A stretch of 64,000 nucleotides of DNA, from contig SCFE01000104.1 in NCBI GenBank assembly GCA_004352715.1, positions 871,771 to 935,770 on the forward strand. The letters are read 5' to 3'. Within the stretch, counting starts at the first letter, position 1. Each line of letters opens with the position of its first letter. The translations under genes were made by a program, and so were the position numbers. Origin of the DNA: Hofstenia miamia (lineage: Eukaryota; Xenacoelomorpha; Acoela). Of this stretch, positions 47,163-60,220 are shown one piece after another. The notes under the pieces were generated by a model. The model saw only the letters and a program-made list of their open reading frames with translations. It ran no database searches and had not been told where the DNA came from.

Positions 47163-48009
47163 TCAGAAACACTATTTAGAACTATCACAATACAAAATTC
47201 AAATACACAAAGATACTGAAACGAAATGAATTAGTATAAATAATTTCCTAGAAGGCGACAAAATATGATTAACACAGATAGTTATGTACATTGTATAGGT
47301 TTTTCATAAGCCTCATTTTGATCTCATTTTGACCCCATGGAAAAATAAATGTTTTTTGGATTTTTTACAAAAATAGATTACGTGAGTAAATAATATTAAA
47401 TTAATGATTTTGAAATTTGAAATTTAATATCATGGTCTAATACCAGTTATAATAACACTTGGGGTCATTTTGACCAAGCTTATGCATTTAAATTTTCAGA
47501 GTCCATCTACTATTCTATCACCACAATGCCTGAAAGTTATAAAGGTTTCTCAAAGAATAGAACAGGCTTTCATAATAAAAGGCATAATAAAAGGCAAAGA
47601 ATATTAAAGATACTGGCATGGTGAATACCTTGAATTTACCCAATCTTTTGTTAGTTTTTCTAATTGAAAATAATGGCTTTAGTAGGTAAAGAAGTAAAAA
47701 AATTAATTTTTTTTATTACAGCAATTGACTGAGATCAAATAGAAGTCATGACCAAATCACTATATATTTAAATAATGTCTTTCGAATGCCACTCAAATTG
47801 TATGCGTTTAAACTCTATTTCTACTAGCGCTACCTTAAAGTAGGTCTACATTTTTTAACAATTTCATCCAAGCCTGTTAAGGAATATTGAAAGACTCGGA
47901 TGTGGAAACATCTGTGGGTTTGTACATGTAGACGTTCATGTTATTATGAAATTTTGCTCCAAGATTTTATTATAGTGCTTGAAGTATATAATAATATTAT
48001 TTTTTGTAG
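47163..48009. other. AT-rich non-coding DNA
   Basis: 47300-47490 contains inverted cataagc ... tgacccca / ggggtca ... gcttatg motifs that hint at a decayed piggyBac-type MITE, but no TTAA pair is convincing. Confidence 0.4.
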
Positions 48010-48125
48010 AAATGTTCAAATTCTTTCCATAACTAATGATCAGATGATGAGTTGCTCTAATACATATGGATTCAACAACCACCCTCAAATATTTTGCCTT
48101 CCGAATAAAAACATTGTGGCCACTG
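48010..48125 (+). CDS. Candidate internal exon (116 bp, 38 codons)
   Basis: Bounded by a polypyrimidine acceptor (ttattattttttgtag|) and a consensus donor (ccactg|gtgaga). The in-frame peptide is NVQILSITNDQMMSCSNTYG, then FNNHPQIFCLPNKNIVAT. It has two cysteines and a polar composition suggestive of an extracellular domain, unlike the Phe/Ile/Lys-rich chance frames nearby. The exon would start in phase 2 and end in phase 1. Gene identity is unknown and no neighbouring exon was found. Confidence 0.35.
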
Positions 48126-50689
48126 GTGAGAGTGCCGTGCCATAAATAGTAATAGAGAATACTTTGAAAAGTTGTAAAAACTTGAGTTACAATAAATTAC
48201 ATTTTCTTGTATCCGGAAAGTTCTTAAATCAATTCTCGTATAATGAACTGTTTACCACTTTGAATAAGTGAAGAACGATGGTCAAATTTTTATTCGCAAC
48301 CTGCAATTTCTTGGGTCTGATCTGGGAACTATTTCTTGAAATACTAGAATAGATCTTAGTGTCAATCATGGATATATTTAGACTTGACGATATTTGATTT
48401 ACAGTGGTGTGACACTAATAGCTACAGAACTACTATATTGAGCTGAGTCAAATTGTTGTTCAGCATGTTTTTTAAATTGAAAATTAATAACTTTATTCAA
48501 ATTCGGTTAAGCATTTTCTGTGTAAACGGTTTTTTCCATTATCAATGAAACAAACGAAAAATATTTTCTAACAAAACGTTATATTTGAGGTACCGGATAT
48601 TCCACGGTGAGCTAAAATCACTAAAGGGTGGAAAAAATAAATGACTTATAAACAAAAAGAGCTATGACTAAAACCTTGGTTTCTAACTTTACTAAAGTTG
48701 TTTTGCGGCACTTAATGACCCTGATGATTTTTTATTAGGCTGAAATGGGATTGTGCAAGACTCAAGCAACCAAAAAATAGTAAGCAAGAAATATATAATA
48801 GATTCCTAAATATATATGATATGATAAAATTGTCTAACCTTACTAAAATGGGCAAACTTTTCTTAAGAGGCCTTGTGATTATTTATCTAGATGCAATGAT
48901 TTTGCTCCAGGCCCTGGCTACCAAAAATGTCTACCATATGAAGATATATTGTTCAAAATATTTTATTGGATTGCTATGCAGCACTTTACTTTCTTAGCCA
49001 CCAAAATAATTTTTTGGGGAAGCATATTGCAGAAATTTTTTAGCTTCTAAGTAACACTTGGATTTTTCATTTTTAATTGTTTGAAATGTTAGAAGCCATT
49101 AAATTTGAAAACATTGTTTTACAAACATGAATTATTACTGGTGTAAATTGGTATCATTAAATAAGAGATATCATAAACAAGAAATAATATTGATATATTT
49201 TTATATTCTAGTGAATGCTGTAGTTCTAAGCATAAAAACGTATTTTAGTTTGAACTTCTTACAATTTGTGCGTTATTTTTAAAATAAAGTTTGTAATCAA
49301 ACTATAATATTGATTTTAAAAATATTACTTTTATGCTTGACTACTACAGTGTGGTCAAATTTTTTTTTCAAATTACACTGAAAACATTGAACATGAAATG
49401 TTCAAATTGTTTTCTTATATGTGATTGACCATGAGGAATCAAAAAAAGACTTTGTGCTATATATATTATATATATATATATTAATTGTGCTATAAGGAAT
49501 GAATTCAAATACATAAAACACAAAGTCTTTTTTAAACGGTTACATATATTTCAAAAAATAAATTGAGCTAGATACTACATTTTTTAATTTGTGTGTTTTA
49601 TAAATTTATTGCAGTAATTATTGCATAACTTATCACGGCTGTGGCTAGAAGGAGGCTCGTCTGTTAATAAAGGCCTTAGACATGACATTGGAATACCTAT
49701 TGAAAGACGTTGAAACTGGAATAATTTACTCGAGATAGCTGGACAGAGATGGAGTTTGATTGCAGGGTTTGAGGTTTTGAATGAAAAAAATAAAAGTTTG
49801 ACAAAGAATAGAGATAATTAAGGATGAAAATATACAAAAAAATGAAATGGAAAGCAGTTTAAGTTGCTGATTTTGGAATTTAAAATATGTAAAAGTGGAG
49901 ATATATCCCCACAGTCGGTGGGTGGGTCCCTCGCCCTGTGTTAGTTGAAATTTTCATATAGAAAGTGAAAATAGAGATATTTGTTTTCTAAGGACTTATT
50001 TCTCTTTTGCAAAGTCGAATTCTTATATTGGCGACTTTGAACAAGCACTTCTCAGTGAATTTTTAACGAACAAAATTCAAATTACAGACAATTACTATGG
50101 TCTAATCCATTGAACAAAATCATATGCAAAGTTCTTGTTTATTTTCTTGAAATATTTGCTCACAATATTGTGAACAATTACCATAGTATAATTTACTGAT
50201 GAGAGAGCTCCGGGAATTTACATTTTTTTGTTCTAATGTATTCACGCAAAATAGTTAGTAGAGTTTCACCAAACCCAAAATACATTGAATCCCTTTGGTG
50301 AAACTGCACTTTTTGGCAGATTAACTTGTAGAATAGCATAACATGTGTCTTAACTTAGATAACGATTATCTAATAAATTTTTTTTAAATTTACTAGCTGT
50401 TTGCAGCCTCTTGGAGGGCTTAATTATCTTTTTCACATCTATTCACAACCAATTACCCTGCAAAATTATTACGTAATAGACCAGTATTTATTAATTACCA
50501 AACTCTTATATCATGTAGCAAGTAGAGTTCATTGTAATAATTCATAACTTTAAGTAATAAAATATAATTTAATAATTTAGTTTTACATTCTAAAAAAAAT
50601 TATAGGTCCCAAGGCACCTCGTGGCTTTTATCATATAGAGCATGTTACATTTAGTTCAAATTCTATTTTCTATGTATGTGCTTTACATA
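48126..50689. other. AT-rich non-coding DNA with one 15-bp inverted repeat
   Basis: aaaaaagactttgtg (49442-49456) and cacaaagtctttttt (49519-49533) form a perfect 15-bp stem around a 62-bp loop containing (TA)n. No gene recognised. Confidence 0.5.
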
Positions 50690-51220
50690 ATCAACCTGAA
50701 ACTGTCATTGCGATATTGAATTAAGTCATATCCTACAATTGGATCACTAGTTATTCTTAGGATAATCTACCAGCATTCTATGATACCCTGTCACCCCAGG
50801 GACTAACCCAACCACTAAGGATCATACAACATTTCTTAAAGGTTTATAGTATTAGGTTTATATTAGTAAAAAACTATTTCACCTAGTTTGAAACCAATCT
50901 GATTATTAGGTTTTTTAATAATAATTCACGATTTATTAGCTTTTAAACCACAAAACAGCAATGACGTATCTGTTTAACATATTCAGCTTGAACCCGACAT
51001 TACAATATTGAAATAATAGGCGAATCCTACAATTGAATCACTAGTTATTGCATAATTCATGATTTCTTAGAATTCTCTAACCAAATCAACCAAATCAAAA
51101 ACTAATGCCAATACAAAATTTACATATTTTTAAAGGTTTTTAGATGTAGAAATATATTAGAAAGTGATTCTACCTCGTTTGAAATCAGTCTGATCAGTAG
51201 TTTCGAAATATATATATCCT
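50690..51220. repeat. Diverged tandem duplication, period about 294 bp
   Basis: Matching landmarks 294 bp apart include tcctacaattggatcactag (50731) with tcctacaattgaatcactag (51025), ttaaaggttt with its later copy, and ttgaaaccaatctgat with ttgaaatcagtctgat. Two full units are visible. A fragment (ttcagcttgaacc) near 51361 may be a third. Confidence 0.7.
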
Positions 51221-52701
51221 ACAGCTTGCCTATTTTTTAGTAATTTTCAACTAAAACTATCCTGCTCGAACGCGGCAGATGGTTTCAGCTGAAAATAGGA
51301 ATAAATTTCTATAAACAGCCGAATTCCATAATAGGAAATTGCTATTTGAGAAAGAACAAAGTGTTCAGCTTGAACCTGGCTCCAACTGAGCTTAGCGCTA
51401 ATGTTAGAACATCAGTAGCCTTCCAAATTTAGAGTATCTCAATATTAAAATCACTTTATAAGGAGATATGCTATGAAACTTCATTTGAATAAGGGAAGAT
51501 ATTATTTAATAATAAATGTTACAATTTGTTATTCCTTATTACATGGACATTTAACTTTTGTCTCAATTCAAATATTTGATGGTTTTTACATGTTAGAATG
51601 AACACGATATTACGTCACTTGGATAATACAGACATATTTTTTAGTCCTCAGTCACCTTAAATGTTATAACTTTCAAATCTCAAATTTGACAAAGACTTTC
51701 AATAAATACATATACTCACGAAAATGAAACTAATCAATTGACATAATATTCAATATATTATGCTNNNNNNNNNNNNNNNNNNNNTATATATATATATATA
51801 TAGAAAAAAATATAAGGTTTCAGTGAAACCCTATTACAGCATTCTGCCCCTCTAGACGGAACTTTTGGCTACGCCTTTGGTTAGTACACAATTTTATCAC
51901 CAAATATTGGCATAATATTAATTCCATTAAAAATTAAGAAACTAATTGGTTCTACATGGTATTCATTTATAAGTACGCTTTTATAAATTCGAAGAAAATG
52001 AGCTATAAACTAGCATCTTTTTAAGAAAGCCATACTAAAAATATTTTAAGATATTGTAGAAAAATCTTTGCAAAATTTAGCTATCCTTATATTAAAGAAT
52101 AAGAGAGGGTAAATACATGAAACAAAAAATGTTTTTTAAAAATGCGCATATTTATTATATAAATTTTTTAATAGACATTAATTAGTAAAATGCTGTAAAT
52201 ATGCACAGCTCATGTAGTTAATAAGAATATAGCAGATAAAATTGTTTATGCACAAAAAAACAAATAATAAATCAATGTTTAGGATTTGAAAATTCAATTT
52301 ATATTTTTGCAAAAATTGTATGTATTATTAAGAATTGTAAGTAAAATTACACGGGAATTTCCAAACTTTAAATTTTTGCCTACAGCTAAAAAGGTCACAT
52401 ACAGTTTGTTAAAAATAATATCATACTAAGCATTGTAGTCAATGTGCTTTTTCAAAAATGCTAATTTCTTCCAGTGAAACGGAGGTTTGCTCTAATAAAA
52501 TCATATTTGTATATTTTTTCCGTCTAAATAAATACAAACCTCTTTCAAAGGCATCTTCAACTTCAAGCACTATTAAAATTACTTAAGATAATGCAATTAA
52601 TGCTATTAATCAATTGGTTTTTCCAGTAAACTTGATTATAAATAAGATATTTATAAATATTCGAAGGTTGCCAAAATTCAAAATTTTACAGAACAGTGTA
52701 T

Positions 52702-52704
<3 letters not shown>
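51221..52704. other. AT-rich non-coding DNA with a 20-bp gap
   Basis: Short N gap at 51765-51784 next to (TA)n. The stretch 51835-51885 (gcccctctagacgg ... ggctacgcctttgg) resembles half of a GTAGCC-ended MITE, but its partner end is missing. Confidence 0.4.

Positions 52705-52752
<48 letters not shown>
52705..52752. repeat. (TA)n microsatellite
   Basis: Long uninterrupted TA run at the left edge of a GC-richer block. Confidence 0.95.
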
Positions 52753-52757
<5 letters not shown>

Positions 52758-53918
52758 CATTACTAGGGCGCACGGAAGTCCACTGAATAAGAGCACGCGA
52801 CTATTTCTCTATTTACAACCGAATTCGTCTCTTATATACAGTAAACTTGACAATATGTGCAAATAACTGGTTAAACTAGTAAACACGAAAACTGAACCGG
52901 CCAATGCCAAGAAACCGGTACCACATGCCACCCCAAGCTAGACTTTGCCAGTTTTCGTTGTATAGGCAGTTGACCAGAGGGGACGGGGATCTAACCCACC
53001 ACCAAAACCAGACCCATGTTCTTCACAACGCGTCCATGCGCCAACCATAGCCGACGACGACAACCAGGGCATGTTGGTACATGCCGCCCCATACCTGACT
53101 GCGGGTTTCCGTTCCAACCTTTCAATTTCATCTCAGGAGTTTGATAACAGTATGTGACACCCCATTCCCGACTAATGGGTTTTTCATTGCTATATCGTTA
53201 GAGAACTTCGTTAGAGTGGAGAAATGTAGAGAGTGCGTCATCAGTGACTTCCGTGCAAGCCTGCGATGCCAACTTTTAAGATCTTGTAATTTCTGCTTCT
53301 CTGATCGATTCATCACGAAGTTATCCTGCCAACTTGACGAGAGTGCCTTCGAAACCAGCAAGTGAACTATTCGCCTTAACGGGATTTAATCTCACTAGAC
53401 AACGCCAAGCAAGCTGTTCGAAATTGACTTGTCTCCTCTTACTTTCTAGAAGATTACCACCGCACACTTTCCGCAAAAATGTTACTTAGAGAGCCGAACA
53501 GTTGAGAATTCACAGCGCTCGTTGTACATCTATGAAAGATAATTGAAAGCGTAGTTTAGAGTTCGGACAGTTAGGTCAGAGTTCGGACAGAAGGGTACGT
53601 GATTAGATCACGTCAGGTTCACCATTTAGCATCATCAGAGTTAGCGTAACAATAAGGAGTAGTAGAGCCATAACTTTATGAAAGCGTAGTATCTACAATC
53701 GAGTAGCTATGCACCATAGCTTAGAGAGCTGTTATTAGGAGTTATACGCAATACTACTGTTCGCGAAACAATGTAGGCCTAGAGATTACTAAAGTGGACT
53801 AAATCGTGTATATTGATAGAACTGCGTAACGGCCTCTAGAGGGAGCATAGAAGATCACGTGGCAATAACTGCCGAGGCATCAGCATAAACCCCGGACAAG
53901 AATGGGCTTGGATAGCGT
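52753..53918. other. Unclassified GC-richer block between two (TA)n tracts, possibly a solo LTR or other element
   Basis: About 1.17 kb with clearly higher GC and many CpG, sharply bounded by (TA)n on both sides. Internal features are an imperfect direct repeat (ggtaccacatgccacccca at 52917 and tggtacatgccgcccca near 53074) and a 20-bp tandem duplication of agagttcggacag (53559-53590). On the minus strand there is a TATATAAGAG TATA-like box near 52840. Overlapping open frames on both strands at 53128-53365 show no recognisable motif. No TG...CA ends or target duplication found. Confidence 0.4.
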
Positions 53919-53943
53919 ATATATATATTGTGTATATATATGT

Positions 53944-53981
<38 letters not shown>
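53919..53981. repeat. (TA)n microsatellite with tgtg interruptions
   Basis: Right edge of the GC-richer block. Confidence 0.95.
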
Positions 53982-53984
<3 letters not shown>

Positions 53985-56900
53985 TAAGAATTCCTAGATA
54001 TAACCTTAGTATGTTAAATATTGGTAAAAACTGAAGATATTATTAACATAATTATTAATATTATTATATAAATGATTCAACTTACACAATATTTTTCTAA
54101 AATCAAATTATAATTAAGTTCATTTTGGAGAAAAGCAATTAGATGCATGTTAAGTATCATAGGAAGGAATTAGGTTCATTTAATAATCTGAGAAATATTA
54201 GCTTCAATATCTCGCCGTATGAAATTTGCAATGTTAATTCATTACTGAGAAAATGAAATAATAAATTATGATGTTTCTTTGTTATCTTGAAAAACATCTA
54301 CGATCAATCCCTGTCAGGAAGGTTGTGACGGACATTTCACTATTACATATTATGTCGTTGATCTTTTAAAGAACTTGCCAGGATTAAACATCTTGAAAAT
54401 GAGCCATCCAGTAGGAATTCATTGCATCAGCAATCATAAGCACATTTTTATTAAACAGTTTATTCTTTGTATAATTTTTGAAAAACTAAATTGAATATTC
54501 TTCTGCAAAAATTACCTTGGATATTATCGTAATAAATAGCCATATACTGAATCAAATTGTATCTGCTTTGAAAATAGTTATTTGATTATTACTAAACTAG
54601 GTATCCCTGTTTAATAATACTAGGGAATTTTGAAATGTTGACAATATAATACTGAGAAAATGTTTGAGTGATTTGCTAAAGTCTGATAGCAGATTTGAAT
54701 TCCTCATTTTTGATTACATATAAGAGATCAATTGGACAATTTAATGTTGGAAACTTCCATTGCAATTTATGAAAATTGATTTTCGCAAGGGGTGAGCAAT
54801 TAATTTGACTGATATTGTATTTCCTTTCAATAGGCAGGTACATGCAGCTAAATGTATTCTTTCTAGTTGAAAAAATTTTTTACAGTTATGTTTTCCTGAC
54901 ATTCTTACAGCTTCCACTCTTTTCCGATTATCATATATATATATATTATGTATATAAATACAGCTTGTTCAATATCATTAAATTTGTCAATTTTGAGGAA
55001 TTTTATCGCAGATTTTTCGTGTGTTAGTAGGCTTTTCTGCTTATATCCACTTTGAACTTGAAGTTGCTCTTGAACATTGTCATCGTGAGGAATATGGCAA
55101 AGGTGACCGAATCGATAACATGTTTATGAAAATGAACGCAACATCTACCAAAATTTAATGGAAGAAATGTATTTACTTGCACAAAATGGAATATAATATG
55201 AAATTTAGAACTTTATGAATGATTTTATCTAATTGAAATATACTCTAGCAACATGTTGAAGTCGGTGCATCATTTTCTTTTAAATTTGATAATTTTACTT
55301 TATTGCAATTCGATCATTTGAATGATGAAATGTAGGTGACAATTAGAATGACAACAAGTAGAAATCTTTGCACTCTTTGCCATAATAGTTATTGTTTTGT
55401 AATACTGCAATTATTGTAATCAATAAATTTTGAAACTCACATAGAATTTCTCAACCGGATTTTAATTTGATTAATCGGCTCCTACAGATTAACCGGCTTT
55501 AACCGGTTTTAATCTGCCCGGATAAAGCGGACCGGATCCAGCACTAATATATATATATATATATATATAATATAAATGAAATTTGGACCAATATAGGTCT
55601 TTATTTGATAAAAAACTGGTTAAATTTGGTAATTGAGAATGCAAGAGTATTTATATCTGAATAAAATATGATGCGATTATAAATGTTGGTAAAATATGGT
55701 TAATAATATAACAACTAAATTCCACTTACTTATTAAAATATCATTGAAAACCACAAAAATTTCAAAAATGAATAATTTTGAAATGACTAACATTCTTAGG
55801 AAAATTCTGGAATTACTAAAATGAAACTTAGTCAGACACCAACTTTGAAAATATCTGTTCCATGAATGAACACTGATTATCTGAATGTAAACAGTAAAAT
55901 TTAAAATGCATGTATTTTATGGGTACGAATATATTGTTTCGTGAATTGATAAAGAAGATTAGAACATTAGACTTTCAGTTTCAGTGGAAAATGAAAAAGG
56001 CTCTTTTTGCAAGGTATATCTTTCTTAACTGTACTAAGCCAAATATGAATGTATTTCCCTGTCATTGTTGTGATATAAATTTCGCAGTAGGAAGCATTCC
56101 CAACTAGCTATGCGTTGTTAGTGCATTGATTTGTTGATGCTTAATGAGAACTGAGTCAATTGGAATTTTCTATTTATTCTTTCAGGAAAAATTAATTATG
56201 GCCTATTACCAGTAGTTTGGGCTTTATGCCAAAAACAAGGAAGCCTATTATACTGCTAAGCGAGCCCATTATTTTGGTTGTAGCATCTACTGCTATGAAT
56301 TTCCCAATGAGGCAATGGTTTCTTTTGAAGTACATGAATTACATGAATGTGTCTATATATCATATATCTAAATATATTATGTTGATCCACGTGTCAAAGT
56401 AATTTCACTCTAAATTTAAAGATTTCAAAATTCCTCATAAATTTTGTATGTTGATATTTCCTTATATTACTTATTGGTTTAAATCAACATTGGATAAAAT
56501 CCTCACATATTTGTATTACTTTGGCATCTCTCTTGCAAATATTCTCGAGATTGCCATTGGCCAGATGAACATACTCGATACTCGATTGTAAAAAGTTGTT
56601 TTCAGAATTGATATGAGATAAGCAGTTGAGGCGTAAAAAAACAGCAACAATTTGTTTAAAATGTCCTGCATCTTCAAATACAATGGCTTTGCTGCTGTCA
56701 ATCAGCTTATTGACAGATTAATAAAAGCAGCAATAGATAAATAAAGGTATTCACCCGTAGGCTATTAAATATTTTTAAAAATTAAGAATCATGCTTCTGT
56801 TAAACTTAGGATATGGGTACCACATAATTTCGAAATAGTTCTCAATGGCGGCACAAATTATGCATTTCTTTAGATAGGAATAATGATTTTAAGTAATATT

Positions 56901-57014
56901 TAATTGAAAGTTTAAATAGAATTTTATAAATATTGTTAAATGAATTTTTTGTAGATCTATAGATCTTTATTTTTTATTCATCTTTTCTATACATATGCAG
57001 TATATATATATATA
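53982..57014. other. AT-rich non-coding DNA
   Basis: (TA)n at about 54933-54945 and 55547-55575. The stretch before the latter (55455-55545) is rich in accggttttaatc/ccggatccagcact motifs and may be one end of an unidentified element. No gene supported. Confidence 0.5.
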
Positions 57015-57590
57015 NNNNNNNNNNNNNNNNNNNNNNNNNNNNNNNNNNNNNNNNNNNNNNNNNNNNNNNNNNNNNNNNNNNNNNNNNNNNNNNNNNNNNN
57101 NNNNNNNNNNNNNNNNNNNNNNNNNNNNNNNNNNNNNNNNNNNNNNNNNNNNNNNNNNNNNNNNNNNNNNNNNNNNNNNNNNNNNNNNNNNNNNNNNNNN
57201 NNNNNNNNNNNNNNNNNNNNNNNNNNNNNNNNNNNNNNNNNNNNNNNNNNNNNNNNNNNNNNNNNNNNNNNNNNNNNNNNNNNNNNNNNNNNNNNNNNNN
57301 NNNNNNNNNNNNNNNNNNNNNNNNNNNNNNNNNNNNNNNNNNNNNNNNNNNNNNNNNNNNNNNNNNNNNNNNNNNNNNNNNNNNNNNNNNNNNNNNNNNN
57401 NNNNNNNNNNNNNNNNNNNNNNNNNNNNNNNNNNNNNNNNNNNNNNNNNNNNNNNNNNNNNNNNNNNNNNNNNNNNNNNNNNNNNNNNNNNNNNNNNNNN
57501 NNNNNNNNNNNNNNNNNNNNNNNNNNNNNNNNNNNNNNNNNNNNNNNNNNNNNNNNNNNNNNNNNNNNNNNNNNNNNNNNNNNNNNNNNN
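57015..57590. other. Assembly gap (N) flanked by (TA)n
   Basis: Run of 576 N, with (TA)n on both sides. Confidence 0.95.
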
Positions 57591-57624
57591 TATATATATA
57601 TATATATATATAATTATATATATA

Positions 57625-58185
57625 CAGCGGCCGCTAAAAGTTTGGAATCACTCTATAGAAACGTTATAAATGTAACTGAAAACTAAACGTTCCAAGAAAA
57701 TACGTTTAATTATTCTCTTACAAAACAATTCATAATCTTGTACAAATACTTGTACCTGTATACATGTTCAATTCGACATGTAGGGAATTGGGTATTAATA
57801 TTTTGCTGAACGTCCCCTGGATTTGATAGCGGACTTTGTCCTTTTCATCATGGAAGAAACAAATTTTTGACAAAGTTCCGGGTTAACATCTGACACCCAG
57901 GCTTTCGTTATTGCATTCACCAAGCCTGAATATGATGCAACGTAATGTTTTGCTAATAACACTTTGAGACACTCCCATTCGAACTTTAACTTACCTCAAT
58001 CTGCGCTTATTTTTTGACAGATCTTCCTCAACAATCGAAAAATAATGAACAGTGACTAATCATGACGTAGTTTGCGACACTGCACGTGTGTCTTGGCGTG
58101 CACACCGAATAATCACATCACATTGAATTCATACTTTAGACGGGTGTCTTAAATTAACCGATTCCAAACTTTTGGAACTTTTAAG
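57625..58185 (-). mobile_element. Tc1-like element, internally deleted
   Basis: The left end, after TA, is cagcggccgctaaaagtttg. The right side has the inverted aaaagtttggaatc core at 58160-58173, with a diverged outer part. The ends match the cagtggccgc...aaaagtttggaatc type common in Tc1-like transposons. The minus strand encodes the last part of a Tc1 transposase (57795-57955). At about 560 bp it is far shorter than the usual 1.2-1.7 kb, so most of the gene is deleted. Confidence 0.7.
57795..57955 (-). pseudogene. C-terminus of Tc1-like transposase
   Basis: The minus-strand frame reads LVNAITKAWVSDVNPELCQK, FVSSMMKRTKSAIKSRGRSA, then KY and stop. This matches the Tc1 C-terminal pattern (W ... 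I ... C-x-x-L/F-V-x-SM-x-x-R ... I-x-x-x-G-x-x-x-KY). The DDE catalytic part is absent, so it is inactive. Confidence 0.7.
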
Positions 58186-58490
58186 TAAATTATGCTTCAA
58201 TAAACCCACTCAAACAGAATATTGCCATCATTGAGTGATGTAATTGTTAGACGTTCAGGCAATTTTTTGAATGAGCATGGCGGCTGCATCATTATTCTAA
58301 AATCAATGCATATTGAAGAATATTTGATTTTGTAAATTTAACTTTTTACTAAATTCGACGTCATATTAAAATTTTATTGAAGTTGAAAATCACAGTTCGA
58401 TTAAAATTTGAAATCAAAGTGATTTTGAATTTAATTTCCTTAGCAAGAACTATAAAAAATTGGTGAAGAAAAATATAGCTAAAATATGTA

Positions 58491-58714
58491 CAGGATGTTC
58501 ATAAAGTTCTTAGACAATTTGGAAATTCATTAATATTACAAATGAAGGTGAAAATCTCCGAAATAATATCAAGTAAACAGTCAAGTCTTTAGATATTTGA
58601 CAAATGGGACTCACATAGAACTATATTTATGTTGACGATTTACTTGACATTTTTTAACCATTTCCAACCTCTGTTGTAATATTAATGATTTTTTCAAATT
58701 GTCTACGGACCCTG
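58491..58714. mobile_element. Foldback MITE, 224 bp
   Basis: The left end starts caggatgttcataaagttc and the right end reverse-complements to cagggtccgtagacaattt. The arms (58491-58541 and 58674-58714) share tagacaattt...attcattaatattacaa, apart from a 10-bp insertion in the left arm. It has no coding capacity. Confidence 0.7.
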
Positions 58715-59941
58715 CATTTACAAAAATTATTGAAAAAAACCAACATAAAATGTTGAGGCCTATCATAACAACATATCACGATACTGGCAAAGGCATATCG
58801 CAATGCGTGCGTTAATTGAAAAATTTGCGTATCAACAACTTTTTTAATTATCTTAAAAACTTTGAAATTCGATTGTAGTGGAAAATGTGTCCCTCAGAAA
58901 AATTGTATGTAAATAGCAATAACCCGCAGACATATCTTTGTTATTCGGTGTGCCCAAAACAATTAATTTAACAAAATTTCTTACATTTTCCTTGATTCGG
59001 TCATTTCCTTGATCTGTCATTCAGAGACAGAAATGCCAACCTTTATATGCTGTTTCAAATAATATAATAGGCGTACCAAAATATTCGCAGACAACTTAGC
59101 TCCAATACGCCACTGATAATACAAATATTGCCAATACAAGACCTACCATTATTAGTTTATTTTATAATTAAATCATAGCAATAATACATTCCATTACAGA
59201 GATGGATAGGACAAATCCCAGTCTATCTAAATTATGATAGGTAATGCTAATGAACATTCTTTTGTTCTATTTTGTAAAATTGTCGTTTGATTTTGAATAA
59301 CAGTTAACTAATTGCTTCAACTTTTTCGACAGAAATCGAAACTAAGGGTTGCGAATCATACTGATGCCAATAATAACGAATGAGTATAAGATCAAATTTA
59401 TTTTTTAAGTTGATTTAAATAGATAAGAGTTGTATATTTTGCTAAACAATATCTAACAATTATAGAAGACGATAGGGGTTGGTCAAGCAGTAACGGAATT
59501 TCATTTTGACATGGATTTTGAAATAGATGCTAGTTATTCAATAATAATTAATTTTAAAAAAAAAAAGTCTGCATCTCTTTTGCAAGTATGTAGTACCATT
59601 TACATCATACTGTTCTTCTATAAAATACGTATATGGTAAATGTTATATTCCTTTATGGTTAGTGCCAAGGGCCGCCCCCTCCCTAAGGAGATCTCTAGAT
59701 AAGGACTGAGCAGCTCCCCCCTCCACTACCTGCGATTAGAGCTGATGTGAATAGCGAGGGTAATAGTATTGCCGGGTACGGATAAAGACCAGAGGTAGAG
59801 CATGCGCATAATGCAAAAACACCATGTCAAGAAAATAACCACTTCTTATGGGAAACTTAGTAGAAGTTAGTCTTTAAATGATTAAGGAAGTTCTGAAATA
59901 TTTTGTAAGAATTATAATGATTTATGATGTTCACAAAAACT
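58715..59941. other. AT-rich DNA with a GC-richer patch
   Basis: 59660-59810 is GC-rich (gggccgccccctccctaagg and following) and unidentified. The rest is featureless. Confidence 0.5.
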
Positions 59942-59945
59942 TTAA

Positions 59946-59958
59946 CCCTAGAATGCAT
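59946..59958 (+). repeat. piggyBac left 13-bp TIR
   Basis: ccctagaatgcat directly after TTAA; exact inverted copy at 62014-62026. Confidence 0.95.
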
Positions 59959-60130
59959 AAGGCGGTCAAATGACCTTTTTACTCACACACTATGAGATAT
60001 TCTCAGTGGGTACATGTCATAATTCGATATCCTGCTGTGTCATCACATCAAATTACTTCGTAAACATCTTCACAGAAAACCAATGCCATTGGCTAATTAT
60101 CAACTGCACAAAACCACAATTTATGCTTAA

Positions 60131-60154
60131 TGCACAACCTGGTCAATTGACCTT
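60131..60154 (+). repeat. piggyBac internal 24-bp inverted repeat, left copy
   Basis: tgcacaacctggtcaattga plus cctt; perfect inverted copy at 61969-61992. Such subterminal repeats are part of transposase binding in piggyBac. Confidence 0.9.
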
Positions 60155-60220
60155 CATTTAAAACTTTTCCAACATTTGAAGTAGTTTTGCTCAAATTTTC
60201 AATTATTCAATACTTTTGCA

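Noticed and set aside
53128-53365. Overlapping 74- and 77-aa frames on opposite strands
   Set aside because: No recognisable motifs. Openness follows from the higher GC of the block, so they are not called as genes.
56185-56390. Frame with GLYAKNKEAYYTAKRAHYFG resembling the CD225/dispanin domain
   Set aside because: A stop lies just upstream where the first membrane segment should be, the second hydrophobic segment is absent, and the similarity is short.
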